This document shows, in pieces, positions 54,643-64,000 of a stretch of 64,000 nt of DNA. The notes under the pieces are model-generated. The model was not told the origin of the DNA and did not search any database. It worked only from the letters and a program-made list of their open reading frames with translations. A program made the translations under genes and the position numbers. The stretch spans positions 6,925,001 through 6,989,000 of the forward strand of contig NZ_CP118225.1 of the NCBI RefSeq assembly GCF_028768465.1, given 5' to 3'. How positions within the stretch are numbered: position 1 is the stretch's first letter; every line of letters starts with the position of its first letter. The stretch comes from Rhodopirellula sp. P2 (GTDB taxonomy: Bacteria; Planctomycetota; Planctomycetia; Pirellulales; Pirellulaceae).

Positions 54643-55488
54643 ATGTTTCGCTCAACCCAACCCAATTGGCTTTTGCTGCTGGCAGTTTCCATCGCTTTTC
54701 CATCGACGGGCGTCGCCGAGGAGGGTTACTGGCCAGACGGCAAAACCTATTGCGTCACACTGACCTACGACGACGGCATCCCCAGTCAGATCGTTCACGC
54801 CTTGCCACAGTTGAAGGCCGCGAATCTCAAGGGCACGTTCTTTTCGGCAGGTGGCGTCACCTATCGTTGGTCACAGGAAGACCTCAATCAGGTTCGCGAG
54901 CAGGGCCACGAGTTGGCGGGGCACACCATCCTCCACCCTTGCGGTCGCAAGAACGACTGGGTGAAACCGGGCGACGCCTCGGAAGATTACGACGATGCTC
55001 GGATGGCGAAAGAACTCGATGAAAACCTAGCCAACCTCATCAACAATGGCGTCAAGCGGGAACTCGCCACATTCGCCTACCCTTGCGGCAACACGTCCAT
55101 CGGGGAAGACAATCACAGCTATGTCCCGTTGGTCAAAGAGCGATTCTTCGCCGCGCGTGGCACCCAGTTTGGATCGGAAACCCCCAGCCAAGGCGAAATC
55201 GATCTGTTTGAAGTGAAGACCGTCGCGGGCCACGAACGCGACTTGGCGTACCAACTGGACCAGGTGATCAAGGCACGCGAACAACAGGGCTGGCTGGTGT
55301 TCATGTTCCACGGTGTGGGAGGCGACCATCTGGCAATCAGCGCAGACGATCACAAGGAGATCCTGCGGTTCCTGCAGAGTGACGACACCGTTTGGGTTGC
55401 CACCTTCCAAGAAGCCGCCGCTTGGGTGAAATCCAAACAAGCGACGCCCAGGGCAGCGGCACCAACTGCGGCGACTGAAGTTGAATAA
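54643..55488 (+). CDS. Exported polysaccharide deacetylase (NodB type)
   Basis: 281 residues from the ATG at 54643, giving a signal peptide (about 1-25, GVAEE). CVTLTYDDGIPSQ supplies the catalytic and metal Asp (43, 44) and ELAGHTILHPC the HxxxH metal pair (94 and 98), the defining NodB motifs. GTFFSAGG and TFAYPCGN are also family blocks. A late HG VGGDH region carries the final His of the active site. De-N-acetylates chitin- or peptidoglycan-like polymers, or related sugars, in the periplasm or outside. Confidence 0.9.
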   Translation: MFRSTQPNWLLLLAVSIAFPSTGVAEEGYWPDGKTYCVTLTYDDGIPSQIVHALPQLKAANLKGTFFSAGGVTYRWSQEDLNQVREQGHELAGHTILHPCGRKNDWVKPGDASEDYDDARMAKELDENLANLINNGVKRELATFAYPCGNTSIGEDNHSYVPLVKERFFAARGTQFGSETPSQGEIDLFEVKTVAGHERDLAYQLDQVIKAREQQGWLVFMFHGVGGDHLAISADDHKEILRFLQSDDTVWVATFQEAAAWVKSKQATPRAAAPTAATEVE

Positions 55489-55539
55489 ATCTTTCAAACG
55501 CTTTCGCTTGGCGGATCAGCGTCTGGCGGCCGTCGCCTC

Positions 55540-56148
55540 ATGAGTCTCTTGGAACGATTGCCGTTCACATTCGCGATGCTGGTCGTGCTGATCGTGGCAG
55601 GTGTCTACGGGCGCAGCCACATTGGGTTGTTGGATGACACCATTCACCAGCGAGCTGGTTTCTCGATGCGATTGCTGATCGAAGGCCAGGTGCACCGAGC
55701 CATCACATCGCTGCTGTTCACCGCCGGCGGATGGCGGTTTTACAGTTCCATCGCCATGTTTGCGATCGCGGTTGGCTACATCGAATGGCAGATGGGTTCC
55801 GCGCGAGCGATGGGCACGTTCCTGGGCTGCCACATCGCCACCCGCGCACTGATGACCGCGGTCGTCGCTCTGGCCAGCCTGGTGGGTGAAACTCATCGCG
55901 GCCAGCTTCTTTGGCACGTGCAGGACGTGGGTCCGTCGGCCGGTTACTATGGCTGCCTGGGCTTGGTGATCGCGGGAACGGCGGCCCCCTACCGCGGGTT
56001 CATCATCGCAGCGATCATCGCTGCATTGGCTGTTCGTGCCGGTTGGTCCTTCGTCCACCTTCCCGAAGATGGACGCATGCTGTCCGCTGACTTTGCCCAC
56101 CTCATCGCCTTCCCACTTGGCCTCGCGAGCGCCTTTGTTTCGAGGTAG
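55540..56148 (+). CDS. Rhomboid-like membrane protein
   Basis: 202 residues with about six spans. GPSAGYYG (Ser133) stands where rhomboids have GxSG, and SADFAHLIAFPLG (His187) fits the second catalytic His, so the dyad is probably intact. The L1 HxxxN motif is absent. It is shorter than the rhomboid at 13879 and belongs to a divergent, rhomboid-fold subgroup; protease activity is likely but unproved. Lies 51 bases after the deacetylase and 54 before DUF502. Confidence 0.7.
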   Translation: MSLLERLPFTFAMLVVLIVAGVYGRSHIGLLDDTIHQRAGFSMRLLIEGQVHRAITSLLFTAGGWRFYSSIAMFAIAVGYIEWQMGSARAMGTFLGCHIATRALMTAVVALASLVGETHRGQLLWHVQDVGPSAGYYGCLGLVIAGTAAPYRGFIIAAIIAALAVRAGWSFVHLPEDGRMLSADFAHLIAFPLGLASAFVSR

Positions 56149-56202
56149 CGGCAGGACGTGTTCCGAGCCAGCCCCTCCCGCTAACAACTTGGATTTTTCA
56201 AC

Positions 56203-56895
56203 ATGCGTCATTTCCTCCTGACTCTTTGGCAACGCGGGTTCATCGGGACATTCTTGACCGGCCTGTTTGCATTGCTGCCACTGGTGATCACGATTTGGAT
56301 CATGAACTGGGTGGCGGGAATCCTCCGCGGTTTTGTGGGCGCAGAGAGCTTGTTGGGTCAAGGATTGCGTTCGATTGGATTGCACTTTGCCGCCAACCAA
56401 TGGCTCGCCACCGCAATCGGATGGGTGTTTGTGGTGGCCGCGATTTGGTTGGTCGGCCTGCTCGTCTCCAGCACCGCTCGCTTTCGCTGGCAAGAATGGT
56501 TCGATGGCAGCTTCAAAAAGATCCCCGTGGTCAAGAGCGTCTACGGACCTGTGAAGCAAGTCGTCGAAATGTTCTCCAAGCAGGACGAATCCGCCATGTC
56601 CGGAATGAAAGTCGTGCACTGCTACGTCGGCGATGATGAGTCAGCGGGCTTTCTGGGGTTGCTTCCCAGCAGCGACACCTATCGCTTCCAAGACAAAGAA
56701 TGCCACGTCATTTACTTGCCCTCCGCCCCGATGCCGATGACCGGCTTCAACATATTCATTCCAGTGGAGCATGTCACAGTCGTGGACATGGGAGTGGAAG
56801 ACTTGATGCAGGTCTACTTTTCACTTGGCGTGATGACGTCGACCGTCGTTCCGCCCGGCGTCGTCCTTCCGAAACAGAAGTCGGGACAGAAATAA
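56203..56895 (+). CDS. DUF502 family membrane protein
   Basis: 230 residues with two spans (about 12-38 and 65-88) and a cytoplasmic C-terminal half. Family blocks: FLTGLFALLPLVITIWIMNW, IPVVKSVYGPVKQVVEMF, GFLGLLPSSDTY, VIYLPSAPMPMTGFNIFIP. DUF502 proteins are conserved in bacteria and plants (COV1-like); their role in cell-envelope or vascular patterning is not defined in bacteria. Start at the ATG at 56203. Confidence 0.9.
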   Translation: MRHFLLTLWQRGFIGTFLTGLFALLPLVITIWIMNWVAGILRGFVGAESLLGQGLRSIGLHFAANQWLATAIGWVFVVAAIWLVGLLVSSTARFRWQEWFDGSFKKIPVVKSVYGPVKQVVEMFSKQDESAMSGMKVVHCYVGDDESAGFLGLLPSSDTYRFQDKECHVIYLPSAPMPMTGFNIFIPVEHVTVVDMGVEDLMQVYFSLGVMTSTVVPPGVVLPKQKSGQK

Positions 56896-56935
56896 GGACT
56901 GCCAAACGCCGTGTCTCCGATCCGCGGCGTTGGAA

Positions 56936-57385
56936 TCAACCGTTTTGATCGTTGGATGGCTTTTGCTTCCGGTCAAAGCGGGCCTCGATCGGTTGCAGGA
57001 TCACCAACACCACCACCGTCATCACCACACTGGTCACGGCCAACGGAAACTCGCGCAGCCCACATGCGGTTCCAACTGCTGCGGCAAGCCAGATGGTGCT
57101 GGCGGACGTGAGTCCAATCACCTCGTGCTCCTGACTCATCTTCAGGATCGCTCCCGCCCCGATGAATCCGACTCCCGCCGCAATTCCCTGAACCACTCGC
57201 GTCATGTCGCCGCCGGAATGGCTGGTCATTTCACGGCTCGCAAGGACAAAGACCGATGCAGCCAAAGAAACCAAGATGTGAGTGCGCAGACCTGCCGCGT
57301 GCCCACGTGTTTGGCGTTCCAAACCGATTGCTCCACCAAGCAGGACTGCGGCGAGCGTTGGAATCAAGGTATCGAAGAAAGTCAT
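56936..57385 (-). CDS. MgtC/SapB family membrane protein
   Basis: 149 residues with four spans and the MgtC N-terminal blocks [14 protein letters not shown] and [17 protein letters not shown], then [15 protein letters not shown] (conserved Gly-rich motif). The extra C-terminal ACT-like domain of Salmonella MgtC is missing. In pathogens it supports growth in low Mg2+ and modulates the F-ATPase; role here unknown. Divergent from the NDH-2 gene. Confidence 0.88.
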   Translation of the reverse strand: MTFFDTLIPTLAAVLLGGAIGLERQTRGHAAGLRTHILVSLAASVFVLASREMTSHSGGDMTRVVQGIAAGVGFIGAGAILKMSQEHEVIGLTSASTIWLAAAVGTACGLREFPLAVTSVVMTVVVLVILQPIEARFDRKQKPSNDQNG

Positions 57386-57629
57386 GAGGCAAATGGCGAT
57401 TTCAAAGCAAATTTGATGGTGTTGATGACGACAAGATCACCCTCCGCCCATTGTGTGCGTTTCGTGTTTGCCTGGATACTGCACATGGCGGACGCCCCGA
57501 TCCATCCCTTCCCAATCCCATCGGAACCTGGGGCCGAAAAGTGGAATCAGACTCCTTCTCACGACGAAGGTGATCTGCCGCCTCGACGCTGACAACACGT
57601 CCTTCACCCAACGACGAGAACGTCCCTCC

Positions 57630-58958
57630 ATGAACTCATCTCCCTCCACCAGACTTCCTCACGTCGTGATTGTCGGCGGCGGTTTTGGCGGCCTCGAAAC
57701 GGCCCAACGCCTTCGCAAATCGAATGTTCGTGTGACGCTGGTCGATCGTCACAACTACCACCTCTTCCAGCCACTTCTGTACCAAGTCGCCACCGGCGGC
57801 CTTTCGCCTGCCAACATCGCCACGCCACTGCGTTCGATTGTTCGCAAACAAGCCAACTGCGAAGTGTTGATGGCGGAAGTCACCGATTTCGACGTTGCTC
57901 ATCAGCGACTGATCCTTGCCGATGGCGAACTGAGCTATGACTACCTGGTGCTCGCTGCCGGAGCCACCCACAGCTATTTCGGCCACGATGAATGGGCGAA
58001 GTTTGCCCCCGGCCTGAAAACAATCGGCGACGCAGCCGAAATCCGACGTCGAATCTACTTGGCCTTTGAAGCCGCTGAGCGAGAAACGGATCCCGAGCGG
58101 CGCAAGGCGAAACTGACGTTCGTCATCGTTGGCGGTGGCCCCACCGGCGTCGAACTCGCGGGAGCATTGTCAGAGATCGCTCAACACACGCTCAAACATG
58201 ACTTCCGGCACATCAAACCCCAGGACGCTCGGATCATGATCGTCGAGGCAGCACCCCATGTGCTTGCCCACTACCCCGAGGACCTCTGCGAACGAGCCGC
58301 CGAAAAGATCCGCTCCTTCGGAATCGAAGTTCACACGCACACGAAAGTCACTGAGATCAACGCCGATGCCGTCCACCTTTCCGGGCCCGATGGCGAAACG
58401 ATGGTGGGCACCAAAACCGTGTTGTGGGGAGCAGGTGTGCAAGCCAACTCGCTGGGCAAAAAACTCGCGTTGGCGATGGGGATTGAAACCGATCGAGGCG
58501 GCCGCTTGCTGGTGAATCAATCCTGCCAACTCGCCGGCCAAGACCGCATCTTCGCCATCGGCGACATCGCTTCGTTCACCGATTCCAGCGGCAAATCGTT
58601 GCCGGGACTGGCCTCCGTCGCGATTCAACAGGGGCGCTACGTTGCCAAGGTGATCCCGCAACTGGCAAACGGAGAATCCATCGCCCCCACGTTCCAGTAC
58701 ACCGACCGTGGCACGATGGCAACGATCGGTCGCGCCGCAGCGGTGGCTCTGATTGGCAAGCGTCGTTTCTACGGGCTGTTCGCTTGGCTGCTCTGGTTGT
58801 TCGTTCACTTGATGCTGATTGTCCAGTTTCAAAACCGACTGTTGATTCTGGTGCAATGGGCGTGGAGTTATGTCACGTTCAATCGCAGCAACCGCATCAT
58901 CACTGGTGAACAACCCGTCCAAATCGTTTCCCCAACAAGCAATCCCACGGCCAGATGA
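57630..58958 (+). CDS. ndh: Type II NADH dehydrogenase (NDH-2)
   Basis: 442 residues from the ATG at 57630. FAD-binding VIVGGGFGGLETAQRL, quinone-side LFQPLLYQVATGGLSPANIA, the NADH-binding VIVGGGPTGVELAGAL (about 170-190), GAGVQAN and the second FAD motif FAIGDIASF. The C-terminal 60 residues end in a hydrophobic WLLWLFVHLMLIVQF helix that anchors the protein to the membrane. Passes electrons from NADH to quinone without pumping protons. Its stop overlaps the DUF1003 start. Confidence 0.95.
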   Translation: MNSSPSTRLPHVVIVGGGFGGLETAQRLRKSNVRVTLVDRHNYHLFQPLLYQVATGGLSPANIATPLRSIVRKQANCEVLMAEVTDFDVAHQRLILADGELSYDYLVLAAGATHSYFGHDEWAKFAPGLKTIGDAAEIRRRIYLAFEAAERETDPERRKAKLTFVIVGGGPTGVELAGALSEIAQHTLKHDFRHIKPQDARIMIVEAAPHVLAHYPEDLCERAAEKIRSFGIEVHTHTKVTEINADAVHLSGPDGETMVGTKTVLWGAGVQANSLGKKLALAMGIETDRGGRLLVNQSCQLAGQDRIFAIGDIASFTDSSGKSLPGLASVAIQQGRYVAKVIPQLANGESIAPTFQYTDRGTMATIGRAAAVALIGKRRFYGLFAWLLWLFVHLMLIVQFQNRLLILVQWAWSYVTFNRSNRIITGEQPVQIVSPTSNPTAR

Positions 58959-59653
58959 CAAACCGCCACAAAATCAACTGCGCCGTTTGCGGCAAACCGT
59001 TCTCGCTTTCCGACCTGACCCCCGGTCGCTTCGTGCGTCCGCTGGTCGCGGAACGGATCGCTGCGGATTGCCCGCAATGGAACGCGGACGCGTACATCTG
59101 CCAGACCGACATCAACCATTACCGCAGCTTGTACGTGCAGAATGTGCTCGAACAGGAACGCGGTGAACTGACCACGCTCGAAAAGGACGTCATCGAAAGC
59201 CTGCGAGAGCACGATGTGTTGACGCAAAACCTCAACGATGCCGTCGACGAGCAATCCACGCTTGGCCAGCGTTGGGCCGACACCGTCGCCAGCTTTGGTG
59301 GCAGTTGGACCTTCATTCTGATCTTCGCCGGTGTGCTCATCATTTGGATCACCATCAATGCGATCTCCCTGCTGGGTAAACCGTTTGATCCGTATCCATT
59401 CATCTTGCTGAATCTTGTGCTGTCCTGCCTCGCCGCAATCCAAGCGCCGATCATCATGATGAGCCAGAACCGCCAGAACGCGAAAGACCGCTTGAAGGCC
59501 GACAACGATTACCGCGTCAACCTGAAAGCGGAACTCGAAATCCGTCACCTGCATTCCAAAATGGATCTGCTGCTGACACATCAGTGGCAGCGTCTTCTTG
59601 AGATCCAACAGGTCCAAACGGATCTGCTGGAAGAAATGAGCAACAAGCGATGA
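58955..59653 (+). CDS. DUF1003 domain protein
   Basis: 232 residues. N-terminal CAVCGKPF zinc-ribbon-like start with a second short CQTD, then two spans (about 112-132 and 145-163) with ASFGGSWTFILIFAGVLIIWI and FDPYPFILLNLVLSCLAAIQAPIIMMSQNR, the DUF1003 signature. A helical C-terminal tail follows. Function unknown. Start and stop overlap its neighbours (ATGA), so it is in one unit with ndh and the broken mprF. Confidence 0.88.
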   Translation: MTNRHKINCAVCGKPFSLSDLTPGRFVRPLVAERIAADCPQWNADAYICQTDINHYRSLYVQNVLEQERGELTTLEKDVIESLREHDVLTQNLNDAVDEQSTLGQRWADTVASFGGSWTFILIFAGVLIIWITINAISLLGKPFDPYPFILLNLVLSCLAAIQAPIIMMSQNRQNAKDRLKADNDYRVNLKAELEIRHLHSKMDLLLTHQWQRLLEIQQVQTDLLEEMSNKR

Positions 59654-61063
59654 TCGAGTCGGCCCCCGAGCTTGAGACACCTGCTGAATCACCCCCACTG
59701 GATCGATTGCAAGCATTCTGGACCGCATCCGCATCGTGGCTCAAACCAACCCTTTCGGTTGTGTTCTTCGCGGTCGCCATGTGGTTGCTGCATCATGAAT
59801 TCAAGCAATACAAGGCCGCGGACGTTGCCGCCAGTTTCCATTCCATTCCCATCACCGCCGTCCTCGCCGCGTTGTTTTTCACGGCATGCAATTATGTCGT
59901 GATGATCGGCTACGACTGGCTCGGCGTTCGCTTGATCAAGTACCCACTCAGCCTCAAACAAGTCACGATCGCTTCGCTGCTCTACTACTCGTTCAGCAAT
60001 TCGCTGGGATCCTTGTTTGGCGGCACGCCGATTCGAGTGCGTTTGTACTCTGGCTGGGGCATGTCATCTCCCGAGATCGTGCGGCTGTTCGAGCAAAGTC
60101 GGCAAAGCTTTCACTCGAACTCCGCCAAGATTCAAAACCTGGCGCATTCGGCGACCACTGTGACCAACATCGTCGCTCCGAGAGTCATCACGGGGGGAGT
60201 CTTCCTCGCCGGACTGGTCTTGCTGATCTCCGGGTCGCTGCCGGCCGCCGAGGGCCGCATGCGGATGATGCACAACCCGTTTTTCTTGTTCGTCATGGAG
60301 TCGTCGCACTTCTTCGGCAGCATCATTGGCGCCATGCTGCTCGTGCTCGCTCGAGGTCTTCAGCGCCGAATTGACGTCGCTTGGTCGCTGTCCGTTTTTC
60401 TGCTGGGGGCGGGCACGTTGGCCTCGCTGCTGAAAGGGTTCGACTACGAAGAAACATTCATTCTGTTGGTCTTGTTGGCAGCCATGATTCCATGCCGCGG
60501 CTATTTCTTCCGAAAAGGCAACATGTTGTCGCCGGCAATCTCCTGGGGTTGGATGACGTCTGTTTTCATCGTCATCGGATCGATGGTTTGGCTGGTGCTG
60601 TTTTCCTATCGGCACGTTGACTACACAAACGAACTCTGGTGGCGTTTCGCATACCAAGGCGACGCTTCCCGTTCGATGCGTGGTTTGGTCGGCGCAGCGG
60701 TGGTGTTGATGTTGATCGCGGTACCTGCCCGACGCTCCACACGGAGTGATGGAATATCTGTTCGCCGAGTTGATGCTGGATGGTCACGCTCAGGGTTACC
60801 AATACTTCAGCCTTGGGATGGCACCGCTTTCCGGCGTCGATGCGCATCGACTCGGTCCACTTTGGAATCGTGTCAGCAATCTGATGTTCCGCCATGGAGA
60901 ACACTTCTACAACTTCCAAGGCCTACGGTCCTACAAAGACAAATTCTCTCCCGAGTGGACTCCCAAGTACCTCGCCGCCCCCAGCGGGATTGCCACCGCT
61001 CGTGCCCTCGCCGACGTCACCACTCTGATCTCAGGCGGGCTCAGCAAACTGATCCGTCGCTGA
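59650..61063 (+). pseudogene. mprF: mprF (phosphatidylglycerol lysyltransferase type), broken by an internal deletion
   Basis: The first part, 59650 to about 60720, is a polytopic flippase-type membrane domain of about 357 residues, with YYSFSNSLGSLFGGTPIRVRLY and ESSHFFGSIIGAML, typical of MprF. In the next frame, from about 60719 to 61063, the end of the DUF2156 synthase domain appears: RYLPDAPHGVMEYLF, FSLGMAPLSG and FYNFQGLRSYKDKF. All that lies between (the core of the acyltransferase domain, roughly 200-350 residues) is absent and the frame shifts by one. No stop codon is gained; the first frame runs on to 61122 in nonsense. So lysinylation of lipids is probably lost unless this is an assembly error. 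Confidence 0.82.
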
Positions 61064-61199
61064 GCCCAAGGGGACCTTTCAAGCGACGAACCGCACGCGT
61101 GCTCCACGGATCGTTACGATAGAACACCACGGCGGTGCCAGTGTTTGGAGATTGTATGATTCGAAGCACCGGCTGATTCAACACACGAGGAGCGAAGTG

Positions 61200-62333
61200 A
61201 TGCAGATTGGCGTCCCCCGCGAACATTGGCCAGGCGAGGCGAGGGTGGCACTTGTCCCCGCAAGCGTCAAGAAACTGATTCAGTCCGGCTTTTCCGTCGG
61301 AATCGAATCTGGTGCAGGCGCCCCATCAGGGTTTCCCGACGACGCCTACACGGAGGCCGGTGCCGTCGTGCAGACCGACCGGGCGTCCCTGCTTTCGAAG
61401 GCCGACATTGTCTTGCGAGTTCGACGTCCCGACATCGAGGAGGTGTCCTCGCTCCGCCCCGAAGCCATCCACATCAGTTTTCTCGACCCATTTAATGAAA
61501 GGGAACTGATTGGCGAAATGGCCAAGTGCGGCGTGACCTCGGTTTCCATGGAGATGATCCCGCGATCCACTCGCGCCCAAAAGATGGATGCGCTGTCCTC
61601 GCAAGCCAACCTGGCGGGCTACGTCACGGTGATCCAAGCCGCGTATCACAGCAAAAAAATCTTTCCGATGATGATGACTCCCTCGGGAACCATTCGGCCC
61701 GCTCGGGTGTTTGTGATCGGTGCGGGGGTCGCCGGCCTGCAAGCCATCGCAACCGCCAAACGTTTGGGTGCTCGTGTCGATGCCTTTGACACCCGGCCCG
61801 TTGTCGCGGAACAAGTCCGGTCCCTCGGTGCCAAATTCGTGGAGATTGACTTGGGGGAAGTCGGCCAGACGGAACAGGGGTACGCCAAAGCCCTCACGCC
61901 AGAGCAAATTGAACTCCAAAAGGAAGGCCAAAAGAAACTCATTGCGGTCTCCGATGTCGTCATCACCACGGCTCAACTGTTTGGTCGCCCAGCGCCTCGC
62001 ATCGTCACTCGCGACATGCTGCTGGCGATGCAACCCGGCAGCGTCGTGGTTGACATGGCAGTCGAAACGGGAGGCAACGTTGAGGGTTCCGTGCTGAATG
62101 AAATCGTCGATGTCGAAGGCGTCAAAATCATCGGCCAAGGAAACTTGCCATCCGAGGTGAGTCGCAATGCCAGCGAGATGTACTCGAACAACTTGACCGC
62201 CTTGATCGACGATTTCTGGGACGCCGAATCCAAGCGATTCGCATTCGATCCCGAGGACGAAATCGTTCAAGCCGCCGTCATCACTCGTGGTGGCGTGATC
62301 GTGAACGACACCATCGCCAAGCTTCATTCATAA
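61200..62333 (+). CDS. pntAA: NAD(P) transhydrogenase alpha subunit 1 (dI domain)
   Basis: 377 residues from the ATG at 61200 with GAGGAG seven bases upstream; the frame is open further back without a better start. The NAD-binding dI domain: MQIGVPRE, SMEMIPRSTRAQKMDALSSQ, VFVIGAGVAGLQAIATAKRLGA (about 168-189) and the RQD-loop region. In split-subunit transhydrogenases this polypeptide is soluble and pairs with PntAB and PntB. Couples hydride transfer between NADH and NADP to proton entry. Confidence 0.95.
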   Translation: MQIGVPREHWPGEARVALVPASVKKLIQSGFSVGIESGAGAPSGFPDDAYTEAGAVVQTDRASLLSKADIVLRVRRPDIEEVSSLRPEAIHISFLDPFNERELIGEMAKCGVTSVSMEMIPRSTRAQKMDALSSQANLAGYVTVIQAAYHSKKIFPMMMTPSGTIRPARVFVIGAGVAGLQAIATAKRLGARVDAFDTRPVVAEQVRSLGAKFVEIDLGEVGQTEQGYAKALTPEQIELQKEGQKKLIAVSDVVITTAQLFGRPAPRIVTRDMLLAMQPGSVVVDMAVETGGNVEGSVLNEIVDVEGVKIIGQGNLPSEVSRNASEMYSNNLTALIDDFWDAESKRFAFDPEDEIVQAAVITRGGVIVNDTIAKLHS

Positions 62334-62365
62334 ACCACCATTCATCCTTTCAAACAGGGGTTCCC

Positions 62366-62661
62366 ATGGAAGCCGTGCTGCTCGCCTTCATTTTGATGTT
62401 GTCCGTGTTCTTAGGCTTTGAACTGATCGCCAAAGTGCCGGCGACCCTGCACACGCCCCTGATGTCGGGTGCCAATGCCATTTCCGGCATCACCGTCGTC
62501 GGGGCCATCATCGCCGCCGGAGCCGATTTGGGCCCGTGGTCGACGTGGCTGGGGGCACTGGCCGTCTTCTTTGCCACGGTCAACGTGGTCGGCGGCTACA
62601 TGGTGACCGATCGCATGTTGAGCATGTTCAAGAAGAAAGACAGCCCGTCAGGAGGTGACTC

Positions 62662-62665
<4 letters not shown>
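62366..62665 (+). CDS. pntAB: NAD(P) transhydrogenase alpha subunit 2 (membrane, dII)
   Basis: 99 residues with three spans. FLGFELIAKVPATLHTPLMSGANAISGIT is the family signature; NVVGGYMVTDRMLSMF follows. Ends with a basic tail. The stop overlaps the pntB start (ATGA). Confidence 0.95.

Positions 62666-64000
<1,335 letters not shown>

Overview
The window looks like a chromosomal segment of a marine planctomycete of the Pirellulaceae, most likely Rhodopirellula or a close relative. The basis is the protein repertoire: a PVC-type CxxCH cytochrome fused to an SGNH domain, a BBP7-like outer-membrane barrel, a sulfatase, a PEP-CTERM protein, a YTV-like secreted protein, DUF1559-like sequence in an anti-sigma factor, a lysine-rich histone H1-like protein and flagellar genes scattered over several loci. 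The GC content looks moderately high by eye. No plasmid, phage, CRISPR or rRNA locus is visible. Nearly all genes look like vertically inherited core or lineage genes; the accessory material is small dispersed repeats and one AT-richer PEP-CTERM gene.

Left part (1-14650): a STAS/histidine-kinase pair cut by the edge, DAHP synthase, a flgD-flgE-VanZ operon on the minus strand, a secreted HExxH protein, then a tightly coupled run of GAF-HlyD, HlyD and M50-HlyD membrane proteins followed by a GGQ release-factor-like protein and a rhomboid protease. This adaptor/metalloprotease run is the best candidate for a poorly described system. 14650-17370 is a repeat-rich accessory patch around a PEP-CTERM gene. 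17370-31015 holds core genes (Trm112-like, enolase, riboflavin synthase, RsmA, an ECF sigma factor and its anti-sigma, a Cys-rich barrel protein, a PcrA/UvrD helicase, a thioredoxin-fold protein, a PfkB kinase, a degenerate receiver protein and FliN).

Middle part (31015-46510): a nested repeat element, the giant cytochrome, FxsA, then what looks like one transcription unit with overlapping starts and stops: HAD phosphatase, GT4 glycosyltransferase, GH13_18 phosphorylase, an ExbB-like channel, an ExbD-like coiled-coil protein and an anchored protein. Prolyl oligopeptidase, a site-2 protease and a histone H1-like gene behind a long non-coding leader of odd composition follow.

Right part (46510-64000): a POT transporter, a GAF-PAS hybrid kinase, a sulfatase, a double PRC-barrel protein, an ExbD-like single-span protein, another repeat copy, a polysaccharide deacetylase, a rhomboid-like protein, DUF502, MgtC, type II NADH dehydrogenase, DUF1003, an mprF gene broken by an internal deletion, and the three-subunit transhydrogenase pntAA-pntAB-pntB, whose last gene runs off the right edge. 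NDH-2 and the transhydrogenase both act on the pyridine-nucleotide pool.

All assignments come from reading the sequence; no alignment or database search was run.
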